Below, one piece after another: positions 8,460 to 16,936 of a stretch of 39,154 nucleotides of DNA (its first letter is position 1; each line of letters begins with the position of its first letter). The stretch is taken from the NCBI RefSeq assembly GCF_014695975.1, contig NZ_JACJPI010000057.1:1-39154 (forward strand), written 5' to 3'. The stretch is from Leptolyngbya sp. FACHB-321. GTDB taxonomy: Bacteria > Cyanobacteriota > Cyanobacteriia > Leptolyngbyales > Leptolyngbyaceae. The position numbers were made by a program, and so were the translations under genes. The notes under the pieces were generated by a model. It was not told where the DNA came from. It worked only from the letters and a program-made list of their open reading frames with translations, and made no database searches.

Positions 8460-9140
8460 TTAATACTCCTGATTGACATCTGCGTTCCAGTGGTAAAGCT
8501 GCTTGGCAGATGCAATGCGTTTAAATTCCTTCGGATCCTGAGAGAAACCTGCTTTGGCGAGGAGTTCGCCGACAGCTTCGTAGTCAGCATGAGTCATGGG
8601 TTCCATCTGGGCATCGGCACCGAGCGATTTGATGGTGCCGCGCACGTAGATGATGGCTTCATAGAGAGAATCGCCGAGGGCATCACCGGCATTGCCGCAA
8701 ATCACGATGCGTCCAGCTTGTGCCATGAAGGCAGAGAAACTGCCTACACTGCCACCCACCACAATATCAGCTCCTTTGAGGGAAATTCCACACCGTAAGC
8801 TGGCATCACCATCGATAACGAGTAAGCCACCCTGAGCAGAAGCGCCAGCGGAAACGGAGGCAAAGCCCTTGACGTGGACTCGTCCAGACATCATGTTTTC
8901 GGCAACACCGGGACCGACATTGCCGAGGATGGTGACGTTTGCTAGTTTGTTCATGCCAGCCGCGTAGTAGCCTGCATGTCCTGCAATTTCGACTTCCACA
9001 GGCGCATCTAAACCCACCGCAATGTTATGAGCACCGTCGGGATTGAGAATGCGGATGGTTTGCCCGTTCAGTGGTTGATGGAGGAAGCGGTTGACTTCGC
9101 GCAGGGGCGTTTGGGCAAGGTCGAAGGTTACACCGTCCAT
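8460..9140 (-). CDS. mgsB: N-methylglutamate synthase subunit B (GXGXG domain)
   Basis: This 226-residue protein corresponds to the GXGXG beta-helix domain found at the C-terminus of glutamate synthase, here as a separate subunit (MgsB/GlxC). The repeating turns are visible: NVGPGVAENMMSGRVHVKG, GGLLVIDGDASLRCGISLKG, and GRIVICGNAGDALGDSLYEA. Its role in the complex is structural and in coupling the amidotransferase to the synthase site. The start overlaps the end of mgsA by 13 bases, which indicates translational coupling and one transcription unit. The small C-terminal helical extension ends in NADVNQEY. Confidence 0.85.
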   Translation of the reverse strand: MDGVTFDLAQTPLREVNRFLHQPLNGQTIRILNPDGAHNIAVGLDAPVEVEIAGHAGYYAAGMNKLANVTILGNVGPGVAENMMSGRVHVKGFASVSAGASAQGGLLVIDGDASLRCGISLKGADIVVGGSVGSFSAFMAQAGRIVICGNAGDALGDSLYEAIIYVRGTIKSLGADAQMEPMTHADYEAVGELLAKAGFSQDPKEFKRIASAKQLYHWNADVNQEY

Positions 9141-10036
9141 ACGTACATTTCCTCTGGTGCAGGTTCGTAGATGTGGGCGTGATTGATGTTGGGGAGATGG
9201 GCGAGCGATCGAAATTCGGAGGCGATCGCCACGTAATCATCCGTTTCCGCTACTACGGCGGGTTTGCAGGCAAAGGCATCGCGCACCAGCGCTAATTTAT
9301 CGGCGGTGCCCATGAGAAAGGTATAGAAACCATCGAGCGCTTCAAACCCTTTTTGGATGGCAGCTTTCAAGTCATCCCCTTCTTGCATACGCCATTCTAA
9401 AAAGCGACAGGCAGCTTCGGTGTCGTTGTCGGTTTCAAAGTGAATGCCGTGATGTTCAAGCTTACGGCGAATTTCGTAGGGATTGGAAAGGGAGCCGTTG
9501 TGAACTAGGCAGAAGTCCTCGCCAGCGGTGAAGGGGTGGGCGTGGGCAGGTGTAACTGCTGATTCGGTTGCCATGCGAGTATGTCCCACCAGATGGGAAC
9601 CTTGCAGACCTTTGAACTGGTAGCGATCGACAATGCTCGTTGGACTTCCAGCATCCTTGTAAAGGTCGATCGCTCGTCCGGTAGACAAGAGATGGATTTG
9701 TGGATAGTTGTCTTGTAGCCATTGCTTCACCGCATTGGTCGCCAGATTAGCGGTTAGCACTGCTTGATTTTCGTGAATTTGAAGGTCGGGCGTCGCGTTG
9801 AAATGGGCTTGAAACGCCTGTGACAGTTCTGACCAATTAAAACTGCCACTCGTATGAATACTGCCAGAATAGAGGCTATATTTACGCTGGTTATCTGGTA
9901 GCGCTTCGGTGAAAACGGCAAGTCCAGCGGAATCGGGTCCGCGTTGGCTCATACCGATAAGCATGGGCACCATCAGTTCACCGAGAGACGATCGCATTGA
10001 TGGATTTTTGATGAGTAGTCCGACGATGCCACACAT
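9128..10036 (-). CDS. mgsA: N-methylglutamate synthase subunit A (class II glutamine amidotransferase)
   Basis: This 302-residue protein is a class II (Ntn-type) glutamine amidotransferase. The nucleophile is Cys2 in MCGIVGLL. Other conserved parts are QRGPDSAGLAVF (30s), the HTRMATESAVTPAHAHPF stretch, LVHNGSLSNPYEIR and the DNDTEA segment. In NMG synthase this subunit hydrolyses gamma-glutamylmethylamide and passes methylamine, instead of ammonia, to the synthase site. No clear Shine-Dalgarno sequence precedes the ATG. It is separated from gmaS upstream by a 600-bp region carrying an antiparallel broken gene, so it may have its own promoter. GlxB is the rhizobial name for the same family. 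Confidence 0.85.
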   Translation of the reverse strand: MCGIVGLLIKNPSMRSSLGELMVPMLIGMSQRGPDSAGLAVFTEALPDNQRKYSLYSGSIHTSGSFNWSELSQAFQAHFNATPDLQIHENQAVLTANLATNAVKQWLQDNYPQIHLLSTGRAIDLYKDAGSPTSIVDRYQFKGLQGSHLVGHTRMATESAVTPAHAHPFTAGEDFCLVHNGSLSNPYEIRRKLEHHGIHFETDNDTEAACRFLEWRMQEGDDLKAAIQKGFEALDGFYTFLMGTADKLALVRDAFACKPAVVAETDDYVAIASEFRSLAHLPNINHAHIYEPAPEEMYVWTV

Positions 10037-10114
10037 AGGGGGGAAATTTTTGAGTTGGGAGAGTGGTCATTAGCTAGTAATTTGTTGAACAGCTACCAGC
10101 TTAGGAATCCGAGT

Positions 10115-10530
10115 ATGAGTTATGAATTGTTTGTTTTCGATTCCGCTGTTTCACCGATAAAGTACGACGAGTTCCTATCTTGGTTTTGTGAACAAACTGA
10201 ATGGGAAAAGTCTCACAGCTATGACGATCCGGAGGTCTTGAGTGCCGCTCTTCGGGCATGGTTTTTGGACATAATAGTTGATTTTCCAGCCATGAACGGA
10301 GCATACGCAAATAACGACCTAGCAGACGACGAAGTGGCTGTAACAGACTACACCTAGGAAGCACTCTCATCTATGCTGTATTCGCCTGGTCAAAGAGGCA
10401 GGAGGCGTATGAAGCTACTTTCCGCCTTGCAGCAAAGCATCAATTAGGCTTTTTTGATGTAAGTTCCGAAACAAGTAAAGTGTGGCTACCAGACTCGAAT
10501 GGAAATCTCATTCTTGCTCACTCCAACTAA
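10115..10530 (+). pseudogene. Frameshifted conserved hypothetical gene inside the methylamine cluster
   Basis: From ATG 10115 the frame reads MSYELFVFDSAVSPIKYDEF and continues to VTDYT, then hits a TAG at 10355-10357. Re-reading one base back, the sequence continues as a convincing protein: GSTLIYAVFAWSKRQEAYEA, then TFRLAAKHQLGFFDVSSETS, ending at the TAA at 10528-10530. A single missing base near 10353 explains the break. The whole resembles a small uncharacterised bacterial family of about 135-140 residues beginning MSYELFVFD. It runs opposite to the surrounding operon, between gmaS and mgsA. It is either a recent pseudogene or a sequencing error. Confidence 0.7.
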
Positions 10531-10639
10531 TAACTGTACTTTAATTCATCGTCTAACAAGACTGATGGGTTAAAACCAAGTCTGTTTATCGTAGGTTGTC
10601 TAGGGCTTTCTCCTAAATACTGACTGCCAGCAACTGTCG

Positions 10640-11968
10640 CTAGAAAAACTCCAAGTAGCGTTGGACTTCCCATTCCGAGACGTGGCGCATGTATTCGACC
10701 CATTCCATCCGTTTGAGGTTGATGAATTCGGTAGCGAGAGGACCGAGAGCATCGGTGATAACGGGATCAGCTTCGAGAGCGTCGGTCGCTTCCTTTAAGC
10801 TCTGCGGTAGGGTTTGAATGCCTTTATCCTTGAGGTCGGCTTCGGAAAGGTCGTAGAGGTTAATGTTGTATGGATCGCCCGGATCGAGTTCTTTTTCGAT
10901 GCCATCAAGCCCAGCGGCGATCGCGACAGCAGCGGCCAAATAGGGGTTGCAGGAACCATCCGCCAGGCGAAATTCGAGTCGTCCACCGGGAATGCGTACC
11001 ATACTGGAGCGGTTGTTGTCGCCATAGGTGATGTAGGCAGGTGCCCAAGTTGCGCCACTGAGTGCGCGTCCCACAACCAGTCGCTTATAGGAATTGATGG
11101 AAGGGGCACAGATAGCGGTCAGTGCTGGTGCATGAGCCAACAAGCCACCGAGGAAGTAATATGCCAGTTTGGATAGCCCCAGATGGCGAGGATCGCTGTC
11201 ATCGGCAAAGAGATTGGCATTGCCATCAGACATGGACATATGCATGTGCATTCCAGTGCCCGTACGGTTCGCAAACGGTTTGGGCATGAAGGTGGCAATT
11301 AATCCCATCTCTTTGGCGATCTCAGATGCTGCCATCTTGAAGAAGATGTAGCGATCGGCAGAGGTCAAGCAATCGGTGTAGGTGTAATTGATTTCAAACT
11401 GCCCATTTGCATCTTCATGGTCAATTTGATAGACGTCAAAATCTGCGATTTGCAGGCTTTCCACCAGCTTTTCAATAAACGTGCGACTGCGGGACAGTCC
11501 TTTGTAGTCGTAGCAAGGTTTCTCTAGCGTATCGGTGGGATCAGCAGGAGCAATGCGACCTTGAGCATCTTTTTGCAGCAAGCCAAATTCAGGTTCCAGT
11601 CCCGTATAGAACGTCCACCCCTTTTGCTTCAGCCGTTCCAACTGCTGCATCAAGACAAAGCGAGAATCATAGGGATAGGGCTGACCATCCACATGTCCAA
11701 CGCAAACCATACGCGCAAAACCTGGCATCCAGGGCACGAGCGTTAAGGTTGATGGATCACCGATCGCCATGAAGTCGTGGCTATTCGGCTGCTGCGCTAA
11801 ACCCCAAACGGCAAACCCTGCAAACCCTGCACCTGGATCAAGAATGTCATCAAAATGGGATGCAGGCACAGCTTTCGTCTTGGCGGTACCGTGCATATCC
11901 ACAAACTGCGCTAGGACAAATTTAACGTGGTTGTCTGCTAAGAATTTCTTTGCCGTTTCTGGTGTCAT
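10640..11968 (-). CDS. gmaS: Gamma-glutamylmethylamide synthetase (glutamine synthetase type III/GlnT-like)
   Basis: This 442-residue protein has the full glutamine synthetase catalytic set: EPEFG (125-129), [12 protein letters not shown] (183-194), GTGMHMHMS (237-245), NSYKRL (292-297) and [10 protein letters not shown] (318-327). Length and motif spelling fit the GlnT/GmaS group, not the housekeeping type I enzyme: it lacks the C-terminal adenylylation-site region of GlnA and is shorter. GmaS makes gamma-glutamylmethylamide from glutamate, methylamine and ATP. Its place between mgdD and mgsA is what selects GmaS over an ammonia-using enzyme. A ribosome-binding site (AGGAA) lies seven bases before the ATG. 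Confidence 0.85.
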   Translation of the reverse strand: MTPETAKKFLADNHVKFVLAQFVDMHGTAKTKAVPASHFDDILDPGAGFAGFAVWGLAQQPNSHDFMAIGDPSTLTLVPWMPGFARMVCVGHVDGQPYPYDSRFVLMQQLERLKQKGWTFYTGLEPEFGLLQKDAQGRIAPADPTDTLEKPCYDYKGLSRSRTFIEKLVESLQIADFDVYQIDHEDANGQFEINYTYTDCLTSADRYIFFKMAASEIAKEMGLIATFMPKPFANRTGTGMHMHMSMSDGNANLFADDSDPRHLGLSKLAYYFLGGLLAHAPALTAICAPSINSYKRLVVGRALSGATWAPAYITYGDNNRSSMVRIPGGRLEFRLADGSCNPYLAAAVAIAAGLDGIEKELDPGDPYNINLYDLSEADLKDKGIQTLPQSLKEATDALEADPVITDALGPLATEFINLKRMEWVEYMRHVSEWEVQRYLEFF

Positions 11969-12054
11969 GGATGGTTCCTGCGGTTAGTTATTGTTGGCCG
12001 TTAGTTGTATAGCCCTTTGGGCATTCAAGAAAAGTTGTTAGAAGGAGTCAGGGA

Positions 12055-12200
12055 ACAGGGCAGGGGAAGCAAGGGGAGCAGGGGGAGCAAGAGATTTGAG
12101 ACACTTGGATTAACTCAGAACTTTTAGCCTTCATCCTCCATCCGTTAGCCTTTCTTCCAACTCAAAACTCAGAACTTTTAGCCTTTAGCCTTTAGCCTTT
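12055..12200. repeat. Low-complexity repeats between mgdD and gmaS
   Basis: This stretch holds a purine-rich run (12055-12095), an 18-bp direct repeat CTCAGAACTTTTAGCCTT at 12114-12131 and 12168-12185, and three perfect tandem copies of TTTAGCC at 12177-12197. The heptamer is the complement of the repeat at 2738-2787. It separates mgdD from gmaS, and I see no promoter in it that I would trust. Confidence 0.65.
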
Positions 12201-12842
12201 CATTCCTTCCTCCACTCCAACCACTCCACCACCTATCTCTGCCACGATCTCGCTTAGCGTTTGCCATAGGTACGCTCCAAACGTCCCATCACACCAAAGG
12301 CGGTAGAACGGCTGTCCGTTGCGATCGCCCGGAATGATGGTGACAGCAACACCGACCATCGATGTGAGAATGACGGGACGTTCCAGCAATGATAAAGCGC
12401 GAAAGTTAACGCTACAGGTTTGCAGTAGTACTTCGTTGACGGCGGAGCCACAAAGGATGATCGCCGCATCTTGACGCAAGACGGGATAAACCTTGGCGGG
12501 TGGTTGCTGGCAGGCTGCGGCTAGATTAATCGCAAAGTGGCTTTGCAGACTATCTTCGATAAAGAATTCTGTCAAACCAAGACGCGCAACGATGCCACCA
12601 TCGGAGAGAAGATTCCAGGTATTTGGGCGATCGGGTGTTGTGATGCCTTGGCTTGAGAGCCAATCGGCTGCGTTGGCTCCTTTGACACCAAAGCGAGTGA
12701 GGCAAGAGACATCAGCGATGCCTAAATAGGTGGCGATCACAGCTTCTTCAGGGACAGCCACTAGAGACGGCATTCCATTCAGATTCCGCCATGATCCATC
12801 AATGGATTGCAGTCGATCGTGCATGGGGCTGAAGCGAATCAT
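12192..12842 (-). CDS. mgdD: N-methylglutamate dehydrogenase subunit D (sarcosine oxidase gamma-like)
   Basis: This 216-residue protein corresponds to the gamma subunit of heterotetrameric sarcosine oxidase and NMG dehydrogenase. It has the aminomethyltransferase-like fold pattern (LGIADVSCLTRFGVKGANAA; ADWLSSQGI) and the middle segment containing RLGLTEFFIED. The subunit helps close the complex around the folate-binding part of the alpha subunit. Its ATG overlaps the mgdC stop by four bases (ATGA), so translation is coupled. The start at 12842 gives a short unconserved leader before the conserved domain. It is followed by repeats and then gmaS. Confidence 0.8.
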   Translation of the reverse strand: MIRFSPMHDRLQSIDGSWRNLNGMPSLVAVPEEAVIATYLGIADVSCLTRFGVKGANAADWLSSQGITTPDRPNTWNLLSDGGIVARLGLTEFFIEDSLQSHFAINLAAACQQPPAKVYPVLRQDAAIILCGSAVNEVLLQTCSVNFRALSLLERPVILTSMVGVAVTIIPGDRNGQPFYRLWCDGTFGAYLWQTLSEIVAEIGGGVVGVEEGMKG

Positions 12843-15800
12843 ACGGAAACCTCCTCACGTTTTGGCGTAGGGTCTTTCTGTCGAAGGTTTTCAGGGTCGT
12901 AGAAGGGCGTGGGATTGATAGTTGCAGTGACAAGAGAACCATCGGAGCGGCGAATGGAAATGCGATCGCCGACCGCTGCCAGTTCTGGTTTCACGTATGC
13001 CAAGCCAATAAAGCGGTTTAAAGCAGGACTGAAGGCAATGCTGGTGATGCGTCCGGCAATGTCATTGCGATCGATCACCAGATGACATTCTTGGGGTGGT
13101 AGCCCTTGAAATGGCTCCAGCATGAAGCCTACTAATGTATGTTTCACCGGACGTTTTGCCATACTTTGCAGACTGCGTTGACCAACGAAGAATGGTTTGT
13201 CTAGCTTAACTGCCCATCCCAAACCAGCTTCTCGCGGAGTGGTCAAACCGTCAGTATCCTGCCCGACAATCAGGTGTCCTTTCTCTAATCGCAAGAGCCG
13301 CTGTGCTTCCACACCAAAGGGAGTAAGGCCATATTCAGCACCTGCTTCCATCAGAGCATCCCAAAGGGCGATCGCGGAGTCTGCCGCGACATGAATCTCG
13401 TAACCCCATTCGCCAACAAACCCAACGCGCAGTAGCAGAGCTGGAATATTAGCAACGGTTGCCTGCCGTACGCCAAGGTAGGGGAAGGTAGCACTGGATA
13501 AATCTAGATCGGTGAGTTTGGCGAGCACTTCATGGGCGTAGGGACCAGCCAAATTGATGGCCGATCGTGCTCCTGTTGTGTTCACAATGCCACAATCTAA
13601 GCGCCACATTGTATTCAGTCGCGATAGCTCACGGTAGATGTTTGCTACGCCAGAGGTAGTGGTGGTGAAGTAGAAATGCTCGGCTCCAAAGCGGGCGATT
13701 ACGCCATCATCAATAATGACGCCTGTTTCGTCGAGCATCAGGGCGTAGCGGGACATCCCCACTTTCAGGTTGGTGTAACGTCCGGTGTACACTCGCTCTA
13801 GAAACTCAGCCGCATCAGGGCCACGGATTTCTAGCTTGCCTAATGTGCCGACGTCGATGATGCCAACCTGTGTGCGAACGGCGATCGCCTCTGCACGAAT
13901 ACAGTCCTCACGACTCTTTTCCGATTGGGTGTAGTATTCGGGTCGTCGCCAGTTGCCTGCCAGCATAAATTTGGCGTTTAAGGCGGCATGGCGACTATGC
14001 AAAGGCGTGTAGCGCTCTGGTGTAAAGCTACGTCCTGCAAGATGAGAGAGGGGCACGGGATGGAAAAATGGTCGGGCGGTTGTGGTGCCGACTTCACCGG
14101 GAGTTTTGCCTGTGATGCGTGCCAGAATTCGTAGGGCGTTCATGTTGGAATGTTTGCCCTGGCTGGGTCCCATGCCTACGGTGGTATAGCGTTTGAGGAG
14201 TTCAATGTTATCGAAGCCTTCTTGGGCGGCGTTGTAGAAATCTTTGAGTTGCAGGTCTTCATCGAAATCGACGAAGTTTTTGCTGTGGGGATGGGGGACG
14301 ATCGGCCAGGGATGGGAAACACCCTCAACTGTTCTCCCAGACTCAACTGTTCTCCCAGAAAAGTTGTCGTATATGAGTATCTGGGCTTCGTTTGTAGTTC
14401 TGACCAGGGGACTTCCCCCCGCCCCCCCGCCATGTGGGGTCCTAACTCCCTCACACCCCCCGAAAGGTGTTGTTTGTTCCGGTTTTAGTCCTTCGTAGAT
14501 CGATCTTTGGGTATGGGAGTTTTCAAACCCTAGGTAAGCGGCAGCGGTCATTCCAGCCCGATTGCCATCCGATATTTTCTGCTCAAACTCGAAGATGCCG
14601 TTGACTCGACCGCAGGCAAAAACACCTTCAGGTAAAACGTCTGGGACAAATTGCTGCAAGTGGTCATCAAAGCGCAGTTTAGCACCTGCTTGATAGAGCA
14701 AGTTTGCTGTCGGTGCCCAACCTACACTCACGACAATGCCATCACAGGCGATCGTGCGTTTTTGCTCCAATTGCGGTTCATTACCCTCGAAGGGACAGAT
14801 GACGGCACTGGAGATACCATCTCCTGCTGGATTTCGCTTCGCTTCGTAAACGCAATACCCTGTATGGATGGGAATGCCCTGTGATCGCACTGCTTGCGTG
14901 AGATCTGTTGCCACAGGAGTAGAGCGCAGATCGACGATCGCCATCACGGCAATTCCATGCGCTGCCAAATCCAGGGCGGCTCGATATCCATCACTATTCG
15001 CTACTAGAACTACAGCCCGTTGCATGGGCTTGACGGCATAGCGATAAATGAGCCGTTGTGCCGCCGATGCCAGCATTACACCTGGCAAATCGTTGTTGTG
15101 GAAGACGGCTGGCTGCTCGTAGGCACCGCTGGCAACAATGACAGCTTTTGCACGCATTTTGGAGAGCCGATCGCGATCGACTAGGGGAATCCAGTGATCG
15201 GCGTAATAGCCTGCTGCTTGAGTGCCGGTATATAGCCGGATGTTGGGATGGGAGGCGATCGCATCCATTAGTGCAGCCGTCTTCTCCGCACAAGATGAAT
15301 TTCCACCAAGTTGATAACGACCCGATCCACCAGCCTGTGCGTTCTCATCAACAATGACCACATCTGCACCCGTGTTTGCCGCTGACAGGGCTGCTGACAG
15401 CCCAGACACCCCAGCACCGATCACCAACACATCACAAAAGTCGTAGCGTTTGGGAGTGCGAATGTGAGGTGTGGATGGATCGCCTTCGCCCAACCCCGTC
15501 ATGCGGCGAATAAGACGCTCCCACATGGGAAAGAGCTTTTTATCTAAGAAGGCTTTGTAGTAGAAGCCAACGGGCAGGAAGGGTGAAAAGAAGTTGAGCA
15601 CGCTGGCACGATCTCCCATCACACCACCCACTGTATTAATGGCTGTGAGCGACATTCCGGTTTCTAACGGTGTGACATCTGCTCGGACATTTAACACCTG
15701 TCCGGATTGCATCAACGTATTCACATCATGATTTGCAAAGCTCAATAGCCCACGAGGTCGATGGTATTTGAAGCTACGTCCTAAGACTCGCTGTCCCGCT

Positions 15801-15925
15801 GCCCACAACGCGCTGCTGATGGTATCGCCTGCGTAGCCTTGAAAGGTCATGCCTTCAAACGTGAAGTCGATCGGCTGGGTGCGATCGATCCATTCACCCG
15901 GTATTGGTGGCAGTCGTTGACTCAT
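12839..15925 (-). CDS. mgdC: N-methylglutamate dehydrogenase subunit C (sarcosine oxidase alpha-like)
   Basis: This 1028-residue protein has the alpha-subunit layout: an N-terminal ferredoxin-like domain without cluster cysteines (residues 15-95, GYAGDTISSALWAAGQRVLG), a nucleotide-binding oxidoreductase domain (VLVIGAGVSGLSAAL at 166-180; second part near 300-450), and a C-terminal aminomethyltransferase (GcvT-like) domain from about 625. The GcvT part would bind tetrahydrofolate and capture the methyl carbon as methylene-H4F. Residues 477-538 look like an extra insertion with low-complexity sequence and a repeated SGRTVE/GRTVE unit; relatives are usually about 950-1000 residues. Both ends overlap neighbouring genes by ATGA. 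The NMG rather than sarcosine assignment rests on the adjacent gmaS and mgs genes. Confidence 0.85.
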   Translation of the reverse strand: MSQRLPPIPGEWIDRTQPIDFTFEGMTFQGYAGDTISSALWAAGQRVLGRSFKYHRPRGLLSFANHDVNTLMQSGQVLNVRADVTPLETGMSLTAINTVGGVMGDRASVLNFFSPFLPVGFYYKAFLDKKLFPMWERLIRRMTGLGEGDPSTPHIRTPKRYDFCDVLVIGAGVSGLSAALSAANTGADVVIVDENAQAGGSGRYQLGGNSSCAEKTAALMDAIASHPNIRLYTGTQAAGYYADHWIPLVDRDRLSKMRAKAVIVASGAYEQPAVFHNNDLPGVMLASAAQRLIYRYAVKPMQRAVVLVANSDGYRAALDLAAHGIAVMAIVDLRSTPVATDLTQAVRSQGIPIHTGYCVYEAKRNPAGDGISSAVICPFEGNEPQLEQKRTIACDGIVVSVGWAPTANLLYQAGAKLRFDDHLQQFVPDVLPEGVFACGRVNGIFEFEQKISDGNRAGMTAAAYLGFENSHTQRSIYEGLKPEQTTPFGGCEGVRTPHGGGAGGSPLVRTTNEAQILIYDNFSGRTVESGRTVEGVSHPWPIVPHPHSKNFVDFDEDLQLKDFYNAAQEGFDNIELLKRYTTVGMGPSQGKHSNMNALRILARITGKTPGEVGTTTARPFFHPVPLSHLAGRSFTPERYTPLHSRHAALNAKFMLAGNWRRPEYYTQSEKSREDCIRAEAIAVRTQVGIIDVGTLGKLEIRGPDAAEFLERVYTGRYTNLKVGMSRYALMLDETGVIIDDGVIARFGAEHFYFTTTTSGVANIYRELSRLNTMWRLDCGIVNTTGARSAINLAGPYAHEVLAKLTDLDLSSATFPYLGVRQATVANIPALLLRVGFVGEWGYEIHVAADSAIALWDALMEAGAEYGLTPFGVEAQRLLRLEKGHLIVGQDTDGLTTPREAGLGWAVKLDKPFFVGQRSLQSMAKRPVKHTLVGFMLEPFQGLPPQECHLVIDRNDIAGRITSIAFSPALNRFIGLAYVKPELAAVGDRISIRRSDGSLVTATINPTPFYDPENLRQKDPTPKREEVSV
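14312..14497 (-). repeat. In-frame low-complexity insertion in mgdC
   Basis: This segment of about 186 bp keeps the mgdC frame and encodes residues 477-538. It contains a tandem direct repeat of 17-18 bp (unit CTGGGAGAACAGTTGAG on the coding strand) and a very C/G-skewed run near 14409-14430. The encoded stretch (GGCEGVRTPHGGGAGGSPL) has no place in the sarcosine-oxidase alpha fold and falls in the linker before the C-terminal half. Its style resembles dispersed intergenic repeats that have entered a gene. Confidence 0.6.
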
Positions 15926-16182
15926 ACGACCGCCTCACCAACTAAATAGGTGCGTAAAATTTCATCGGTGATGGTATTGCGATCAACCAAAAACCAGGTA
16001 TTGCTCGGCGTGTGACACCACCATTCTTGCTTCACGCCTGCTGCACCGTTGCGGTTAAACACATAATCTGCCCACACCGCATCGTCCGTTGCTTGTGGAT
16101 CGGGCATGGGTCGAACTTCACCACCATAGACAAATTCGGAAATCGGTCGAGCACCGTTAATTGGACACACCATTAATTTCAT
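15922..16182 (-). CDS. mgdB: N-methylglutamate dehydrogenase subunit B (sarcosine oxidase delta-like)
   Basis: This 86-residue protein has the delta-subunit pattern: an N-terminal CPINGARPISEFVYGGEV, the WADYVFNRNGAAG segment, then WWCHTPSNTWFLVDRNTITDE. In classical sarcosine oxidase delta this subunit binds zinc through C-x2-C near the start and an H-x3-C pair near residue 60. Here Cys6 is kept, but the second cysteine is Asn and the last pair is not in register, so zinc binding is doubtful. A ribosome-binding site (AAGGA) precedes the ATG. The stop overlaps the mgdC start (ATGA), tying the two subunits together. Confidence 0.8.
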   Translation of the reverse strand: MKLMVCPINGARPISEFVYGGEVRPMPDPQATDDAVWADYVFNRNGAAGVKQEWWCHTPSNTWFLVDRNTITDEILRTYLVGEAVV

Positions 16183-16219
16183 CGTTCCTTCCCATCCACA
16201 CAGTCCATTTTTCTCAGCG

Positions 16220-16549
16220 CTAAAAGGTTCCTAGTAATGGCAGGACTTTCTTCTCAAGAAGAGCGACCAACGCTGGTTCCATATACTCATACTCATCACG
16301 AATATCCAAACAAACGATCCGTTTACCGTTGAGATAGGGCTGAAACTTTTTTGAGAGCTTACTGCGGTGTCCGTTCTCCATCACAAAGATGATATCTGCC
16401 CATTGGATTGCTTCGTTTGATAGCGGTGTGTCAGCGTCCCGGTCGATTCCTGCCGATGCAACCTCTAAACCCTCGTAGCGCGAAAAAAGCTCCTCGGCGG
16501 TTGGGCTACGCAGTCGATTTTTGCCGCATACAAAGAGCAATTTCTTCAT
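16220..16549 (-). CDS. Low-molecular-weight protein tyrosine phosphatase-like protein
   Basis: This protein of 109 residues starts MKKLLFVCGKNRLRSPTAEE. The phosphate loop C-x5-R-S is present as CGKNRLRS at residues 8-15, and a D-E-Y segment (CLDIRDEYEYMEPALV) sits where the general-acid aspartate loop is found. It is shorter than the standard LMW-PTP of about 150 residues, matching a compact subfamily. I chose the ATG at 16549 over one 15 bases upstream because the P-loop then sits at the usual distance from the N-terminus. It lies between mgdA and mgdB in the same direction, with no known role in methylamine metabolism. Confidence 0.75.
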   Translation of the reverse strand: MKKLLFVCGKNRLRSPTAEELFSRYEGLEVASAGIDRDADTPLSNEAIQWADIIFVMENGHRSKLSKKFQPYLNGKRIVCLDIRDEYEYMEPALVALLEKKVLPLLGTF

Positions 16550-16579
16550 AAGTTCCATCAACATCGAGATACCTCACCC

Positions 16580-16882
16580 CTACCGCTTACCACTAAAGAC
16601 TTCTGTAAAATGCTCGACGGTGGGAAACGGGTCATAAAAGTGATGGAGAAGTTGTTTCCATTTTTGATAAGTGGGCGATTCCCGAAAGCCAACAGTATGG
16701 TCTTCCAAGGTCTGCCATCGCACTAACAGTAAATATTTTCCCGGCACTTCTAAACATTGATGGAGTTCATGGGATTCATATCCAGGCATAGAGGAAATTA
16801 AGTTGGAAGCCTGCCTGAACGAAGTTTCAAACGCTTGCTCCAAACCACTTTTAACCATAAACATCGCCACCTCAAGCACCAT
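16580..16882 (-). CDS. Antibiotic biosynthesis monooxygenase (ABM)-domain protein
   Basis: This 100-residue protein has the dimeric alpha/beta-barrel pattern of ABM-domain proteins: VLEVAMFMVKSGLEQAFETS at the start, GYESHELHQCLEVPGKYLLL in the middle and SPTYQKWKQLLHHFYDPFPT near the end, including the conserved tryptophan and histidine positions. Members include small monooxygenases, heme-degrading enzymes and stress proteins, so function is open. It lies 54 bp after mgdA and 15 bp or more before the phosphatase-like gene, all in one direction. With that gene it interrupts what is normally a continuous mgdAB pair. Confidence 0.75.
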   Translation of the reverse strand: MVLEVAMFMVKSGLEQAFETSFRQASNLISSMPGYESHELHQCLEVPGKYLLLVRWQTLEDHTVGFRESPTYQKWKQLLHHFYDPFPTVEHFTEVFSGKR

Positions 16883-16936
16883 AGCCTTTATCCTTAATAT
16901 TTTCCGTCCTCTACCCTCTACCCTCCGCCTTCTGCC

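Noticed and set aside
8418-8798. Plus-strand open frame over mgsB/mgsC
   Set aside because: Shadow of the minus-strand genes, which show strong family motifs.
10640-11968. Housekeeping glutamine synthetase GlnA
   Set aside because: The protein is shorter, follows the GlnT/GmaS motif spelling, and sits between NMG dehydrogenase and synthase genes.
14150-14498. Plus-strand open frames across the mgdC insertion
   Set aside because: They exist only because the repeat-like insert is stop-poor; the minus-strand frame carries the conserved protein on both sides.
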